A stretch of 64,000 nt of DNA from Pontibacter sp. SGAir0037 (GTDB lineage Bacteria; Bacteroidota; Bacteroidia; Cytophagales; Hymenobacteraceae), in the NCBI RefSeq assembly GCF_005491705.1, contig NZ_CP028092.1:3906001-3970000 (forward strand). The letters run 5' to 3'. Shown here in pieces: positions 8,204 through 16,625 of this stretch (position 1 is its first letter; each line of letters starts with the position of its first letter). The notes under the pieces are model-generated. The model made no database searches. It was not told the DNA's origin and worked only from the letters and a program-made list of their open reading frames with translations. The translations under genes were made by a program, and so were the position numbers.

Positions 8204-10291
8204 ATGGAAAAAAACACCGCCGATAAACAGAAGTCATACCCTCTTCTGAACCGGGAACTGAGTTGGCTCGCTTTTAATTACAGAGTTTTACAGGAAGCCA
8301 AAGACCGGCAGGTACCACTGCTGGAGCGCATTAAGTTCATGGCTATATTCTCGTCTAACCTGGATGAGTACTTTAAAGTAAGAGTGGCTACCCTGAAGCG
8401 CCTGATCAAGTTAAAGAAAAAGACACGCCAGCAGCTCTCCCACGACCCTACCGATACGTTTGACCAAGTAATGCAGGAGGTAAGGCGCCAGCAGGAAGAG
8501 TTAGGCGAAGTATTCAGAGACGGTATTTTGCCCGACCTGCGGCAGAACAGCATTCATCTGCTAACAGAGCACGACCTAAGCCCGGAGCAGGAAGAATTTG
8601 TACAGCAATATTTTAAAGAGCATATCCAGCACCTGCTATCGCCTATGCTACTGGATGATACAGAGACCAATTTTTTTCTGAAGGACCAGACTATTTACCT
8701 GGCCATCTGTATGTCGGAGCCAGCGCAGACTGCTGTGCAGGAGAGGCGGTTTATACTGATGGAGGTACCTACCCGGAAACATGGAGGCCGCTTTGTAAAA
8801 CTGCCTACGGTAGGCGAACAGCGCTACGTCATGTTTATAGATGATGTTATCCGCTATTGCCTGCCCGCGCTGTACCCGGAGTATACTGTATTTCAGTCGC
8901 ATGCCATAAAAGTTTCGCGCGATGCCGAACTGGATATAGAAGATGAACTGTCGGGCGACCTGATGTCTAAAATAAGGAACAGCCTAAAAAAACGTGAGAC
9001 AGGTTATCCCGCCCGCTTACTTTACGATCCGGAGACACCGCAGGACTTGTTAAAGGCTATTGTTGCCCATACAGGTATAACAGAAGACGAACTGGTAGCA
9101 GGCAGCAAATACCACAACTTCCGCGATTTTTTTCAGTTTCCTGATTTTAACCTGCCAGACTTGAAGTATAGCTCGCAGCCTACATTGCTGCACCCGCAAC
9201 TGGAGCAGGAACCAAGCATTTTAGAGGCCATGCAAAAGAAAGACTACATGGTGCACTACCCTTACCAGTCTTTCGATTACGTGTTACGTCTTTTCAACGA
9301 GGCCGCCCACGACCCGAAAGTAACGGCCATCAGTGCTACGCTTTACAGAGTAGCCGATAATTCAGCTATTGCCAAGTCGTTGGTGAAAGCTGCAAAAAAC
9401 GGCAAACTGGTAACAGTAGTGGTAGAACTTAAAGCCCGCTTCGACGAAGCATCAAATATATTCTGGGCCGGAAAACTACAGAAAGCCGGAGCCAATGTTA
9501 TTCTGGGGGTGCCAGACCTGAAAGTTCATTCGAAGCTCGGCCTGATTGTGCGAAACGAAGACGGAAAGCTTGCCCGCTATGCATACCTGAGCACAGGCAA
9601 CTACAACGAAGACACCTCTAAAATATACTGCGACCATGCCCTTTTTACCTCCGACAGGCGGCTTACCAAGGATGTTGAGAAGGTATTTAATTACTTTATA
9701 GATCAGCAGCCAGACAAAAATTTTGAGCACCTGCTGGTGGCTCCGCTAACGATGCGCGAAAAATTTGCAGAGCTGGTAGACCGAGAGATAAATAACGCCA
9801 GACAAGGTTTGCCTGCATCCATGATCTTAAAGATGAATGCCCTGCAAGACGAAAGCATGATCAGGAAGCTATATAAGGCCAGCCAGGCAGGTGTGAAAAT
9901 ACAGCTGATTGTGCGAGGCATTTGTTGCCTTATACCAGGTATAGAAGGTTTAAGCGAGCTTATTTCGGTACGGAGCATCGTAGACCGTTACCTGGAGCAT
10001 GCGCGGGTATACATTTTCCATAACAATGGCAAAGAAGAATATTACATAGCATCAGCCGACTGGATGACACGCAACCTGAACAGGCGTGTGGAAGTAGCTT
10101 TCCCTATTTACCAGGAAGACATCAGAAAAGAAATGCGCGCTCTGATAGATTTCCAGTTGGCAGACGATATGAAAGCCCGTAATGTAGACAATACCTATGC
10201 CCAACCTGTAGCCCCAACACACTTACGGGCACAATACGCTACCTATCATTATCTGGAAAACCAAGGAAAGCCGGAGAAGATAGAAAGGTAA
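8204..10291 (+). CDS. ppk1: polyphosphate kinase 1
   Basis: A 695-aa enzyme that reversibly makes inorganic polyphosphate from ATP; the length matches PPK1. The N-terminal domain begins with the family motif LLNRELSWLAFNYRVLQEA. The two phospholipase-D-like catalytic domains are visible: the autophosphorylated histidine in DLKVHSKLGLIVR near residue 445, with AYLSTGNYNEDTSKIY after it, and the second histidine in RVYIFHNNGKEEYYIASADW near residue 605. It is probably peripherally membrane-associated. It is followed by a 28-bp perfect terminator stem. Confidence 0.95.
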   Translation: MEKNTADKQKSYPLLNRELSWLAFNYRVLQEAKDRQVPLLERIKFMAIFSSNLDEYFKVRVATLKRLIKLKKKTRQQLSHDPTDTFDQVMQEVRRQQEELGEVFRDGILPDLRQNSIHLLTEHDLSPEQEEFVQQYFKEHIQHLLSPMLLDDTETNFFLKDQTIYLAICMSEPAQTAVQERRFILMEVPTRKHGGRFVKLPTVGEQRYVMFIDDVIRYCLPALYPEYTVFQSHAIKVSRDAELDIEDELSGDLMSKIRNSLKKRETGYPARLLYDPETPQDLLKAIVAHTGITEDELVAGSKYHNFRDFFQFPDFNLPDLKYSSQPTLLHPQLEQEPSILEAMQKKDYMVHYPYQSFDYVLRLFNEAAHDPKVTAISATLYRVADNSAIAKSLVKAAKNGKLVTVVVELKARFDEASNIFWAGKLQKAGANVILGVPDLKVHSKLGLIVRNEDGKLARYAYLSTGNYNEDTSKIYCDHALFTSDRRLTKDVEKVFNYFIDQQPDKNFEHLLVAPLTMREKFAELVDREINNARQGLPASMILKMNALQDESMIRKLYKASQAGVKIQLIVRGICCLIPGIEGLSELISVRSIVDRYLEHARVYIFHNNGKEEYYIASADWMTRNLNRRVEVAFPIYQEDIRKEMRALIDFQLADDMKARNVDNTYAQPVAPTHLRAQYATYHYLENQGKPEKIER

Positions 10292-10297
10292 AAATTC

Positions 10298-10361
10298 AGA
10301 AAGCTAAAAGGTTAGAATGTATAGCAGGGCATGGCTATACATTCTAACCTTTTAGCTTTCT
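10298..10361. terminator. 28-bp perfect stem terminator between convergent genes
   Basis: Arms at 10298-10325 and 10334-10361 are perfectly complementary over 28 bases, with an 8-base loop. Each side has A/T-rich flanks, so it can stop both ppk1 and the convergent 1272-aa gene. Confidence 0.8.
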
Positions 10362-10389
10362 ACTTCTTTAACTCTTCCCGCTCTACTTC

Positions 10390-13300
10390 CTAGAAAAGAA
10401 AGCCGATGCTTGCCAGCAACTGGCTGGTGCCTTCGCCTACGGCATAAGAAAGCGTTCCGACATTGTTATCCAGCAGATCGACCCATATACCACCGCCTAC
10501 ACCAGTATGTAAGCTCCGCAGGAACGGCTGCTTTTTATCTCCTTCGTAGTATACCCTACCTGCATCGAACAGCGCCAGAACACCAAACCTGGCGGGAGTC
10601 AGGTACAGATTGGCATCAAACAGCTGAAGCCTTGCTTCTGCATTCCCATAGATAACACTTCTGCCCGAAAAGCGGGTACGGCGATATCCCCTGAGGTTAT
10701 CCTGCCCGCTCAGGGCATTAGCCTGGTAAAATCTAAAATCACCGAAGTTGTGAGAAGCGCCTACACGCCCTGCCCAGGTTAACCTGAAAGGAAAATTAGG
10801 GGTGAGGTAGAAACTGAACGCCGAACTGATATTGGTATAGGAAAGCTGCTCTGCATCTACCTGCTTATTATAGCTGATTCGGTTGTGCCAGCGCATGCCT
10901 ATTCTTGGGTTGGCCTCGTTTTGATCGCCGAGAACATCTAAATTGGCAAAGGCAGCCAGCCCGACATAGTGCTGCGAATTAAAACCGCCTTCTTCCAGGT
11001 TATAGGTGCCCGGCTGCAGCCTTCCTGCCCTGGCCTCCTGCACCAGGAAAGTTTCATTGCCCATATTTCTCACCCTGAAGCGATCATACGTGGGGCCTAT
11101 ACCTATTTTAAAGAACTTTGCCAGCTCATGGTATAAATAAGCATCTAATCCTAAACGGTTATACCTGACCCTGTAGAACGTGTCGCCACCGGCGCTACTT
11201 CTGTCGTCGCCCTGCGTATCGTTGCCAAAGCCATAGAAATTGCGCTGGTATTGCGGCCCCTGCACCAGCGCCGTTACATTCAGGTGCCAGTTCCGGAAAA
11301 CCTCCCTGAAATCGCCTTTATAGGCAAAGTTGAAAGACCGGGTATAGAAAGCATAGTTAGCCTCCAGCTTTTGCTCCGATGCATAAGGGCTTTTGCGGAA
11401 TTGCTGCGTGCGAATGCGGTAACCAGCACCTAAAAAGGGGCCATCGTCTTTGTTAAACTCCAGTGATACCGTTGGTCCCTTTTTAGGTAATTTATAGTTG
11501 TCCCTGTCATAGAAATGCACATCCAGGTATGTAGAAGTTTTGTCTTTTGACTCGGGCCCGAAACTGATCTGGTTACCTTCTTTGGAATCGTAGATAACCG
11601 TATGCCTTTTCAGGCCGCTTACCCTTGAGATGTCGGTAATGCGATCCTGCTCATAGCCACCTATGAGGCGCACAATAATTCCTCTGTTCACATCTCCTGT
11701 TATATCATACTGATCCAAGCCTCCTAAGCCATATAAGCGGATCTCCTTTGTTTCGTTGGTGTAAAAAGTGCGCCGGTAAAGTGTATCACGCACCTCTCCC
11801 TCTTTGGATGTTTTGTATATAGTAAGCCTGGTTTCGCTGTCGTTTAGCCGCTCTACTACAAAATGCTCATGCTTTTTGCTGCCTGCCACATCTACCATAA
11901 CAGCCATGTGTTCGTAAAACTGTGCCGCAACCTGTGGCAGCTGGTCCCGCCTCGCCCTTAATTTTGCCTTTATCTCTTCTCCTGATAAGGCTACAATATT
12001 CTTCGGCCACTGGTTAATAGCCTCCTCTATAACCGCATCTGTTATACTTGCCTTAATTTCCTGGGCATGGCGCACCCAATCCTGCCGGGTAAGGGTAGAT
12101 GTGAGCGTACGGTCGAGGGTAAGGGCATTCAGGTTCAGGCCTATCACATCATCTATCTCGTAGCCAAAGTTCTGCACATATTGGATACTCCACCTGCGCA
12201 TGGCCAGCCAGGGCAGCACTCCATCTGCCTTAAAAAAAGCCTGATCGCGGTCTTCGGGAACAGGAATGTAGAGCTTGCCAGGCCCTTCTTTCTTCTGCTC
12301 TGCCCAGCGCCACTGTCCCTCGTGCCTGTCCCAGTCGCCTATCAGCATATCGAAGAGGCGGGCACGCGCGTAAGCCTGCTCATCTACCTGGTTATCGTTA
12401 TCCTCCTGTAGCTCCTGCAACACCTTATCGGTACCTACCAGGTTTTCAGCATTCCCGAGGCTGGCCACATCCTCGTGGTTTTCGTCTGCATCCTCTTCCA
12501 GGTAAGTAAGCGTATTGCTAAACTCCTCCTGGTACTGCCGCAGGTAAGGCGTATTCGGCACATATACTAATTTCGGGTTCGTGTGAAAGATATGAGCGGC
12601 ATCGGCCAGTTTAGGAATAGCAAGGGCTGCATACGGATGCTGTGCCGATATCTGGTCCTGCAGCAAAGCTCTGGCAGGTGTTTCATGCAGGTATTCGGGC
12701 AATTTTAAAGTAGGGTCTTTGTTAACGGTACGCAAGGTATATTCTCTGGCCTCCGGGTTTCTTACTTTCAAGGTAACTGTCTCGGTGCCTCCACCTCTTT
12801 GGTAAGGCGTCAGCCCGCCCAGTTCCCGCTTCATATCCAGCACCGGCACCGTTACAGGCGTAGTCCATTCCTGGCGGTAATGGCTGCCTAAAAGCTTTTC
12901 TTTCAAGCCTGTAATCAGGTAATTCCTGTTGGGCACTACCGTTATTGTACTATCGGTATAGTCCTTATTATCCTGCACCAGTGGCTCTTCCTTCGCTCTT
13001 TTCTTGGTATAAAGCTGCGTTCTGAAGGCAATTTTACCGGTAGAGCCATCACCTTCCGGCACCCAGAACTCCGTCCAGGCTTCGCCATTTTCGTAGTACA
13101 GTACCTTGGCAAAGCCTTTTTCCTTATGCACATAGCTTACTCCGCCGCCTGGCTTTATGTATTGCACTTTGCAGCCAGAGCCACTTACAATATGCGGCAG
13201 ATCGTTGTACTTAAAATACTCCAGCGCGTGCTCATGGCCTGCTGCGTAGGTTATGTTATCGTACTTCTCAAAAATGGCAAGCAGCCCATCTTTATACGCC

Positions 13301-14208
13301 TGGTAGCGTGGGTGCGGAATATCCTGCAGTATACCACCGTATTTTCGGGCGAAAGGATAAATGGAGCCTATTACAGGCAGAGGCAGGTACATCCAGTCGC
13401 GCAGCATCGTAAGCGGGAAAATATGATCCTTCAACGAAAAAAAGCCTCCGTGCGCCCCCCTGCTCATTAGCGGGTGATGGGCCACCACCATAATATCACT
13501 GCCGCTGTTTTTCTTAATGATGTCTTCTAACTGCACCAGGAACTCTATTTCTGTAGCAGCGCCACAGGCTGTGTTTGTACCATAGGGCCTGTCGAACGGG
13601 TGCAGCCACCATTCAGAGTCGATGGCAATTAATACCAGGTCGTCGCTTATTTTTACTTCATACGGGCCAGGACAACCATTTCCAGGAACAAAAAAATCGC
13701 CTCCGGCTTCTATATTCTCTTCTGATAAATACTCGTTTACATAGCGTTGTTCCCGCAGAATGGCCTCCAGCCCACCGCGCCCGCTGTGGTTCCAGTCGTG
13801 GTTGCCAGGTATCATGTATTTCTCTCCCGGATATCCTTTTAAAACATCCAGTTGCGCATTAATACGCTTTTCCGATATCTCACGATCCAGCTTACCAGGC
13901 TCCGGCAGTCCGTTATGATAGATGTTATCGCCCAGAAAAATTGTGGTGCTTTGTGCTCCTGCCTCCTGCATTTGCTGCTGCATCAGTTTCAGAGAGGGCT
14001 CCTGCGGATCGAGAGAAGGTGCTCCCACATCACCAATCAGGAAAACGGTATAGAGCAGTTTGTTCTGCGGATTTTGTTTTACCTGCTCCCAATCGCGCAC
14101 CTGGGGGCTGTAATAGAGTGTTGTAGGCGCACATGCAAAGGCAGCCAGCAAAAGAAAGGGAAGGTATAAGGAGCGTACAAATTGTCGCAGTATGTGTCTA
14201 GTTCTCAT
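10390..14208 (-). CDS. lipoprotein: metallophosphoesterase fused to outer-membrane barrel
   Basis: About 1272 aa from the ATG at 14208, chosen because it gives a lipoprotein signal peptide ending LLAAFAC; the longer frame from 14265 adds 19 unrelated residues. Residues ~45-350 form a calcineurin-like phosphoesterase with motifs FLIGDVG, FLGDNIYHNG, IPGNHDWNHSG, VVAHHPLMSRG and AAGHEHALEYF. The middle ~400 residues are soluble and include EDRDQAFFKADG. The last ~350 residues alternate like beta strands and end SQLLASIGFLF, as in Omp85/BamA-type surface-antigen barrels. The phosphatase would sit at the outer membrane. Close homologues of this fusion are known in Bacteroidota; the substrate is unknown. 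Confidence 0.85.
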   Translation of the reverse strand: MRTRHILRQFVRSLYLPFLLLAAFACAPTTLYYSPQVRDWEQVKQNPQNKLLYTVFLIGDVGAPSLDPQEPSLKLMQQQMQEAGAQSTTIFLGDNIYHNGLPEPGKLDREISEKRINAQLDVLKGYPGEKYMIPGNHDWNHSGRGGLEAILREQRYVNEYLSEENIEAGGDFFVPGNGCPGPYEVKISDDLVLIAIDSEWWLHPFDRPYGTNTACGAATEIEFLVQLEDIIKKNSGSDIMVVAHHPLMSRGAHGGFFSLKDHIFPLTMLRDWMYLPLPVIGSIYPFARKYGGILQDIPHPRYQAYKDGLLAIFEKYDNITYAAGHEHALEYFKYNDLPHIVSGSGCKVQYIKPGGGVSYVHKEKGFAKVLYYENGEAWTEFWVPEGDGSTGKIAFRTQLYTKKRAKEEPLVQDNKDYTDSTITVVPNRNYLITGLKEKLLGSHYRQEWTTPVTVPVLDMKRELGGLTPYQRGGGTETVTLKVRNPEAREYTLRTVNKDPTLKLPEYLHETPARALLQDQISAQHPYAALAIPKLADAAHIFHTNPKLVYVPNTPYLRQYQEEFSNTLTYLEEDADENHEDVASLGNAENLVGTDKVLQELQEDNDNQVDEQAYARARLFDMLIGDWDRHEGQWRWAEQKKEGPGKLYIPVPEDRDQAFFKADGVLPWLAMRRWSIQYVQNFGYEIDDVIGLNLNALTLDRTLTSTLTRQDWVRHAQEIKASITDAVIEEAINQWPKNIVALSGEEIKAKLRARRDQLPQVAAQFYEHMAVMVDVAGSKKHEHFVVERLNDSETRLTIYKTSKEGEVRDTLYRRTFYTNETKEIRLYGLGGLDQYDITGDVNRGIIVRLIGGYEQDRITDISRVSGLKRHTVIYDSKEGNQISFGPESKDKTSTYLDVHFYDRDNYKLPKKGPTVSLEFNKDDGPFLGAGYRIRTQQFRKSPYASEQKLEANYAFYTRSFNFAYKGDFREVFRNWHLNVTALVQGPQYQRNFYGFGNDTQGDDRSSAGGDTFYRVRYNRLGLDAYLYHELAKFFKIGIGPTYDRFRVRNMGNETFLVQEARAGRLQPGTYNLEEGGFNSQHYVGLAAFANLDVLGDQNEANPRIGMRWHNRISYNKQVDAEQLSYTNISSAFSFYLTPNFPFRLTWAGRVGASHNFGDFRFYQANALSGQDNLRGYRRTRFSGRSVIYGNAEARLQLFDANLYLTPARFGVLALFDAGRVYYEGDKKQPFLRSLHTGVGGGIWVDLLDNNVGTLSYAVGEGTSQLLASIGFLF

Positions 14209-14595
14209 ATATAATAGAGCAGATAATAGCTGCTTAATGCTTACGAAACCCATAACGTCTGCCACAGTACCTTACAACTTGGTTCTATCAGGCTTTTCAA
14301 TAAGAAATCTGCTTGTTTAGCCGGGGCAGGAATACTCGGTTCAATATGCCTTATTTGCAGCGGTCCTTTTGCCTCTATACATGGTGCTGTACCTAAAGGC
14401 AGCAGGACTGACATTCCTAAACGTGTCGTGCAAATATTTAGTTGTTGATATACTCCCTAAAATTGCTTCTGTGCAGTTCAAATATTAACAAAATGTTGTA
14501 TTTGCCGTAACCGCAGATACATAAGCTCCTCCTCTTACCAGCAGCAGGTGCAAAGGTTTTTAACCTGTGGCCCTCTCAGGCTGAATAGTTACATT
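14209..14595. other. 387-base intergenic region between divergent genes
   Basis: It lies between the metallophosphoesterase gene and the HD-domain gene. In-frame upstream extensions of both flanking reading frames run into it, but neither is supported by the protein families. The stretch around 14440-14520 is AT-rich and is the likely promoter zone. I see no RNA gene or repeat. Confidence 0.45.
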
Positions 14596-15786
14596 ATGGA
14601 AAATCAGGACATCGTAAAACAAGCCAGCGAATACATTTTCAGGCTCTTTAAAGAGAGACTATCTAAAAAGCTTGTTTACCACAACTACAGACATACTTTT
14701 GAAACGGTTAAAGAAGCCAGAGACCTGGCCCAACGGTACCAGCTATCTGCTGATGACCTGCAGGACCTTGTGCTGGCTGCATGGTTTCATGACACCGGTT
14801 ATATTAATACCTATAGCGGCCACGAGGATGAAAGCGTGCGCTTTGCTACAGAATGGCTCGAGGCACAGCAGTACCCGCAGGAGCGCATTGAGCTGATCAA
14901 CAACCTGATTTTAGCAACCAGGCATGGCACAGAGCCACAGGGGCTGCTGCAAGAAATACTCGTAGATGCCGATATATCAAATATCGGGAAGAAGTCTTTT
15001 TTCTCTATTGCGGAACTACTACGGGTAGAACTGGAGATTTTCCAGAACAGGTTTTTTACAGACCGGGAATGGGCCCAGTTTCAGATAGACTTCTTACTTT
15101 CCACTACATTTCGCACGCATCATGCGCAACAGAAATTTGCAGAGCAGCTTGGCCTGAATATTCAGGAGCAGCGCAGCCGCCTGCACCAGGAAACCAAGAA
15201 GCATAAAAAAGAAGCCAAAAAGAAACGGGAAACGCTGGCTCAGCCGAAAAGGGGTATCGAAACCATGTTTCGCAACACCTACCGCACCCACCTTAACCTA
15301 AGCGCCATTGCCGACAATAAAGCCAACATGATGATCAGCCTGAATGCTATTATCATATCGGTGGTTATCACTTATTTAAGTGCCAAAACTTCGGTAACAG
15401 GAGCAGAATTTGCGCAGCACCGCTCTTTGCTGGTTCCGGTAGGCATGCTACTCCTTACTACGCTTGCTTCTATTGTTTTTGCCATTGTATCGGCCCAGCC
15501 CGATGTTACCAGCTTTACACTTAATAAAAAGAAGATCGATACCCGTAAAGTAAACCTATTATTCTTCGGCAACTTCACTAACCTGAGCCTGGAAGATTTT
15601 CAGAACGGAATGCACGAGATCATGCGCGACAAAAAATCGCTTTACACCAACATGATTACCGATATTTATTATTTAGGAGATGTGCTTAACCGCAAGTATA
15701 AAATACTGCGTATTTCCTATACTATATTTATGGTAGGGCTGGTTTTAACAGTTGCAGCCTTTGCCGTTGCTGTAGCTTATTATTAA
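14596..15786 (+). CDS. HD-domain phosphohydrolase with Pycsar-effector-type TM domain
   Basis: A 396-aa protein from the ATG at 14596; a frame-compatible start at 14548 adds 16 residues outside the HD fold. The N-terminal half is an HD metal-dependent phosphohydrolase: YHNYRHT (His29, His33), WFHDTGY (His65-Asp66), a later RHG and VDADI. A lysine-rich coiled linker follows. The C-terminal half begins FRNTYRTHLNLSAIADNKAN and has hydrophobic segments at about 255-275, 295-315 and 375-395, matching the PycTM/DUF5706 domain of Pycsar effectors. No cyclase gene is adjacent. It could be an orphan nucleotide-responsive membrane effector or a housekeeping nucleotidase; the role is unproven. Confidence 0.8.
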   Translation: MENQDIVKQASEYIFRLFKERLSKKLVYHNYRHTFETVKEARDLAQRYQLSADDLQDLVLAAWFHDTGYINTYSGHEDESVRFATEWLEAQQYPQERIELINNLILATRHGTEPQGLLQEILVDADISNIGKKSFFSIAELLRVELEIFQNRFFTDREWAQFQIDFLLSTTFRTHHAQQKFAEQLGLNIQEQRSRLHQETKKHKKEAKKKRETLAQPKRGIETMFRNTYRTHLNLSAIADNKANMMISLNAIIISVVITYLSAKTSVTGAEFAQHRSLLVPVGMLLLTTLASIVFAIVSAQPDVTSFTLNKKKIDTRKVNLLFFGNFTNLSLEDFQNGMHEIMRDKKSLYTNMITDIYYLGDVLNRKYKILRISYTIFMVGLVLTVAAFAVAVAYY

Positions 15787-15810
15787 ACAATGGCTTTGTT
15801 CATCTTCTTT

Positions 15811-15841
15811 TTTGAATAACGCCATATTTGCATTAAATTTG
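15811..15841 (+). promoter_or_regulatory. Bacteroidota-type promoter of tRNA-Arg
   Basis: TTTG at 15811-15814, a 19-base spacer, then TAAATTTG at 15834-15841. This matches the -33/-7 consensus (TTTG, N19, TAnnTTTG) of Bacteroidota housekeeping promoters. The tRNA begins 18 bases after it. Confidence 0.75.
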
Positions 15842-15859
15842 CGGCAGATTATTCTTTTT

Positions 15860-15931
15860 GGCTGCGTAGTTCAACGGATAGAATAGAAGTTTCCTAAACT
15901 TTAGATCTGGGTTCGATTCCCGGCGCGGCCA
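15860..15931 (+). tRNA. tRNA-Arg (anticodon CCT)
   Basis: A 72-base cloverleaf. The acceptor stem GGCTGCG/CGCGGCC has one G-T pair, the D stem is GTTC/GAAT, and the anticodon stem GAAGT/ACTTT closes a 7-base loop TTCCTAA with anticodon CCT (reads AGG). The T stem CTGGG/CCCGG closes loop TTCGATT. The discriminator is A and CCA is not encoded. Its 3' end, from the last T-loop base onward, forms the left attachment core of the mobile element and remains intact after integration. Confidence 0.95.
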
Positions 15932-15933
15932 CA
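15918..15933 (+). repeat. attL core (16-bp direct repeat)
   Basis: TCCCGGCGCGGCCACA spans the end of the T loop, the T stem 3' strand and the acceptor 3' strand of tRNA-Arg. An identical copy lies at 41834-41849. Confidence 0.9.
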
Positions 15934-15939
15934 TAAAAA

Positions 15940-15971
15940 AGCCCCTAGAGCTATTCTAAGGGCTTTTTTTT
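15940..15971 (+). terminator. element-borne terminator behind tRNA-Arg
   Basis: AGCCCCTAG and CTAAGGGCT pair over 9 positions with one mismatch, followed by eight T's. It lies just inside the element and replaces the chromosomal tRNA terminator that integration has moved to the right end. Confidence 0.7.
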
Positions 15972-15978
15972 AACCTAT

Positions 15979-15997
15979 CGGAAATATTTCGGACGGT
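15979..15997 (+). repeat. left copy of 19-bp terminal repeat
   Basis: CGGAAATATTTCGGACGGT lies 46 bases inside the left attachment core. It matches the copy at 41690-41708 at 18 of 19 positions and in the same orientation. It is a candidate integrase arm-type or excisionase site. Confidence 0.6.
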
Positions 15998-16014
15998 GAT
16001 AACAAACTTCTATT

Positions 16015-16608
16015 ATGACGAATGAAGAACAGCATATAGAATTTGTCAAGGACCTAAAAAGCCAATGGGCAAAAAGTGTAGAGGCTTTTGACAAAAACCT
16101 CACACTTATATCTTCAGGTGCCTTAGCCCTCTCCCTAACCTTTGTTGAAAAACTAGGAGGAGCAGATTCACCATACATTTGGCTCATGATCTGCTCTTGG
16201 ATTACTTTCACACTAACACTGATGGGTAGCCTTACCTCCCACTGGTTTTCTAGCAAATATCACGAATCAACATATCTTGAATATCAAAAGCTTGATAGTA
16301 TTGATTTTCAAGAAGCAGAAGAACTGGGTAAGCAATACCTAAAATTGCTTGATAAAATGTATCATTATAATAGGCTAATAAAGCGTCTCAATTTTGCGTC
16401 CTTCATTTCACTTTGGATAGGAGTATTTGCCTTAGTAATATTTGTAACCTTAAGCACATTAAATTATAAAGAAGATGGCAAAGCAAACACCACAACCACC
16501 AAGCCCACCACCGAGCAACCCCAACCCAGGCACAAGAGGAATGCCTCTACCGCCGCCACCCAAGACACCACCATCAAGTCCAAAGAAATAAATAATAGCC
16601 GCCAGTAA
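16015..16608 (+). CDS. three-TM membrane protein (accessory cassette, copy A)
   Basis: A 197-aa protein of unrecognised family. An N-terminal amphipathic helix is followed by membrane segments at about residues 31-47 (LISSGALALSLTFVEKL), 58-80 and 130-152. A polar helical stretch lies between TM2 and TM3, and the Thr/Lys-rich tail is 45 residues long. The layout recalls SLATT-type or small effector membrane proteins, but no motif proves this. It is homologous to the protein at 32298-32987 over the TM1-TM2 region. The tail is overprinted in the +1 frame by a proline-rich ORF (16475-16591), and the zero-frame stop lies inside the terminator loop. It is the first gene inside the left end of the element. 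Confidence 0.75.
   Translation: MTNEEQHIEFVKDLKSQWAKSVEAFDKNLTLISSGALALSLTFVEKLGGADSPYIWLMICSWITFTLTLMGSLTSHWFSSKYHESTYLEYQKLDSIDFQEAEELGKQYLKLLDKMYHYNRLIKRLNFASFISLWIGVFALVIFVTLSTLNYKEDGKANTTTTKPTTEQPQPRHKRNASTAATQDTTIKSKEINNSRQ
16475..16591 (+). CDS. overprinted small proline-rich protein, copy A (38 aa)
   Basis: An ATG-to-TAA frame in +1 relative to the membrane-protein gene, wholly inside its 3' end. About 40% of residues are proline and it ends with two lysines. The core PGTRGMPLPPPPK is closely matched (PGTKGTPLPPPPR) by the ORF overprinted at the same place in the homologous cassette at 32839-32964. It stops at the foot of the terminator stem. No signal peptide or lipobox. The function is unknown; the arrangement recalls nested proline-rich lysis genes (Rz1), but nothing else supports lysis. 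Confidence 0.6.
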   Translation: MAKQTPQPPSPPPSNPNPGTRGMPLPPPPKTPPSSPKK

Positions 16609-16625
16609 GGGCGGCTATTATTTTT
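16591..16625 (+). terminator. terminator of cassette A
   Basis: 13-bp perfect stem (AATAATAGCCGCC at 16591-16603, complement at 16610-16622), 6-base loop, T-rich tail. Confidence 0.8.

Noticed and set aside
14266..15786. Complete Pycsar defence operon
   Set aside because: There is no pyrimidine cyclase gene beside the PycTM-domain protein.
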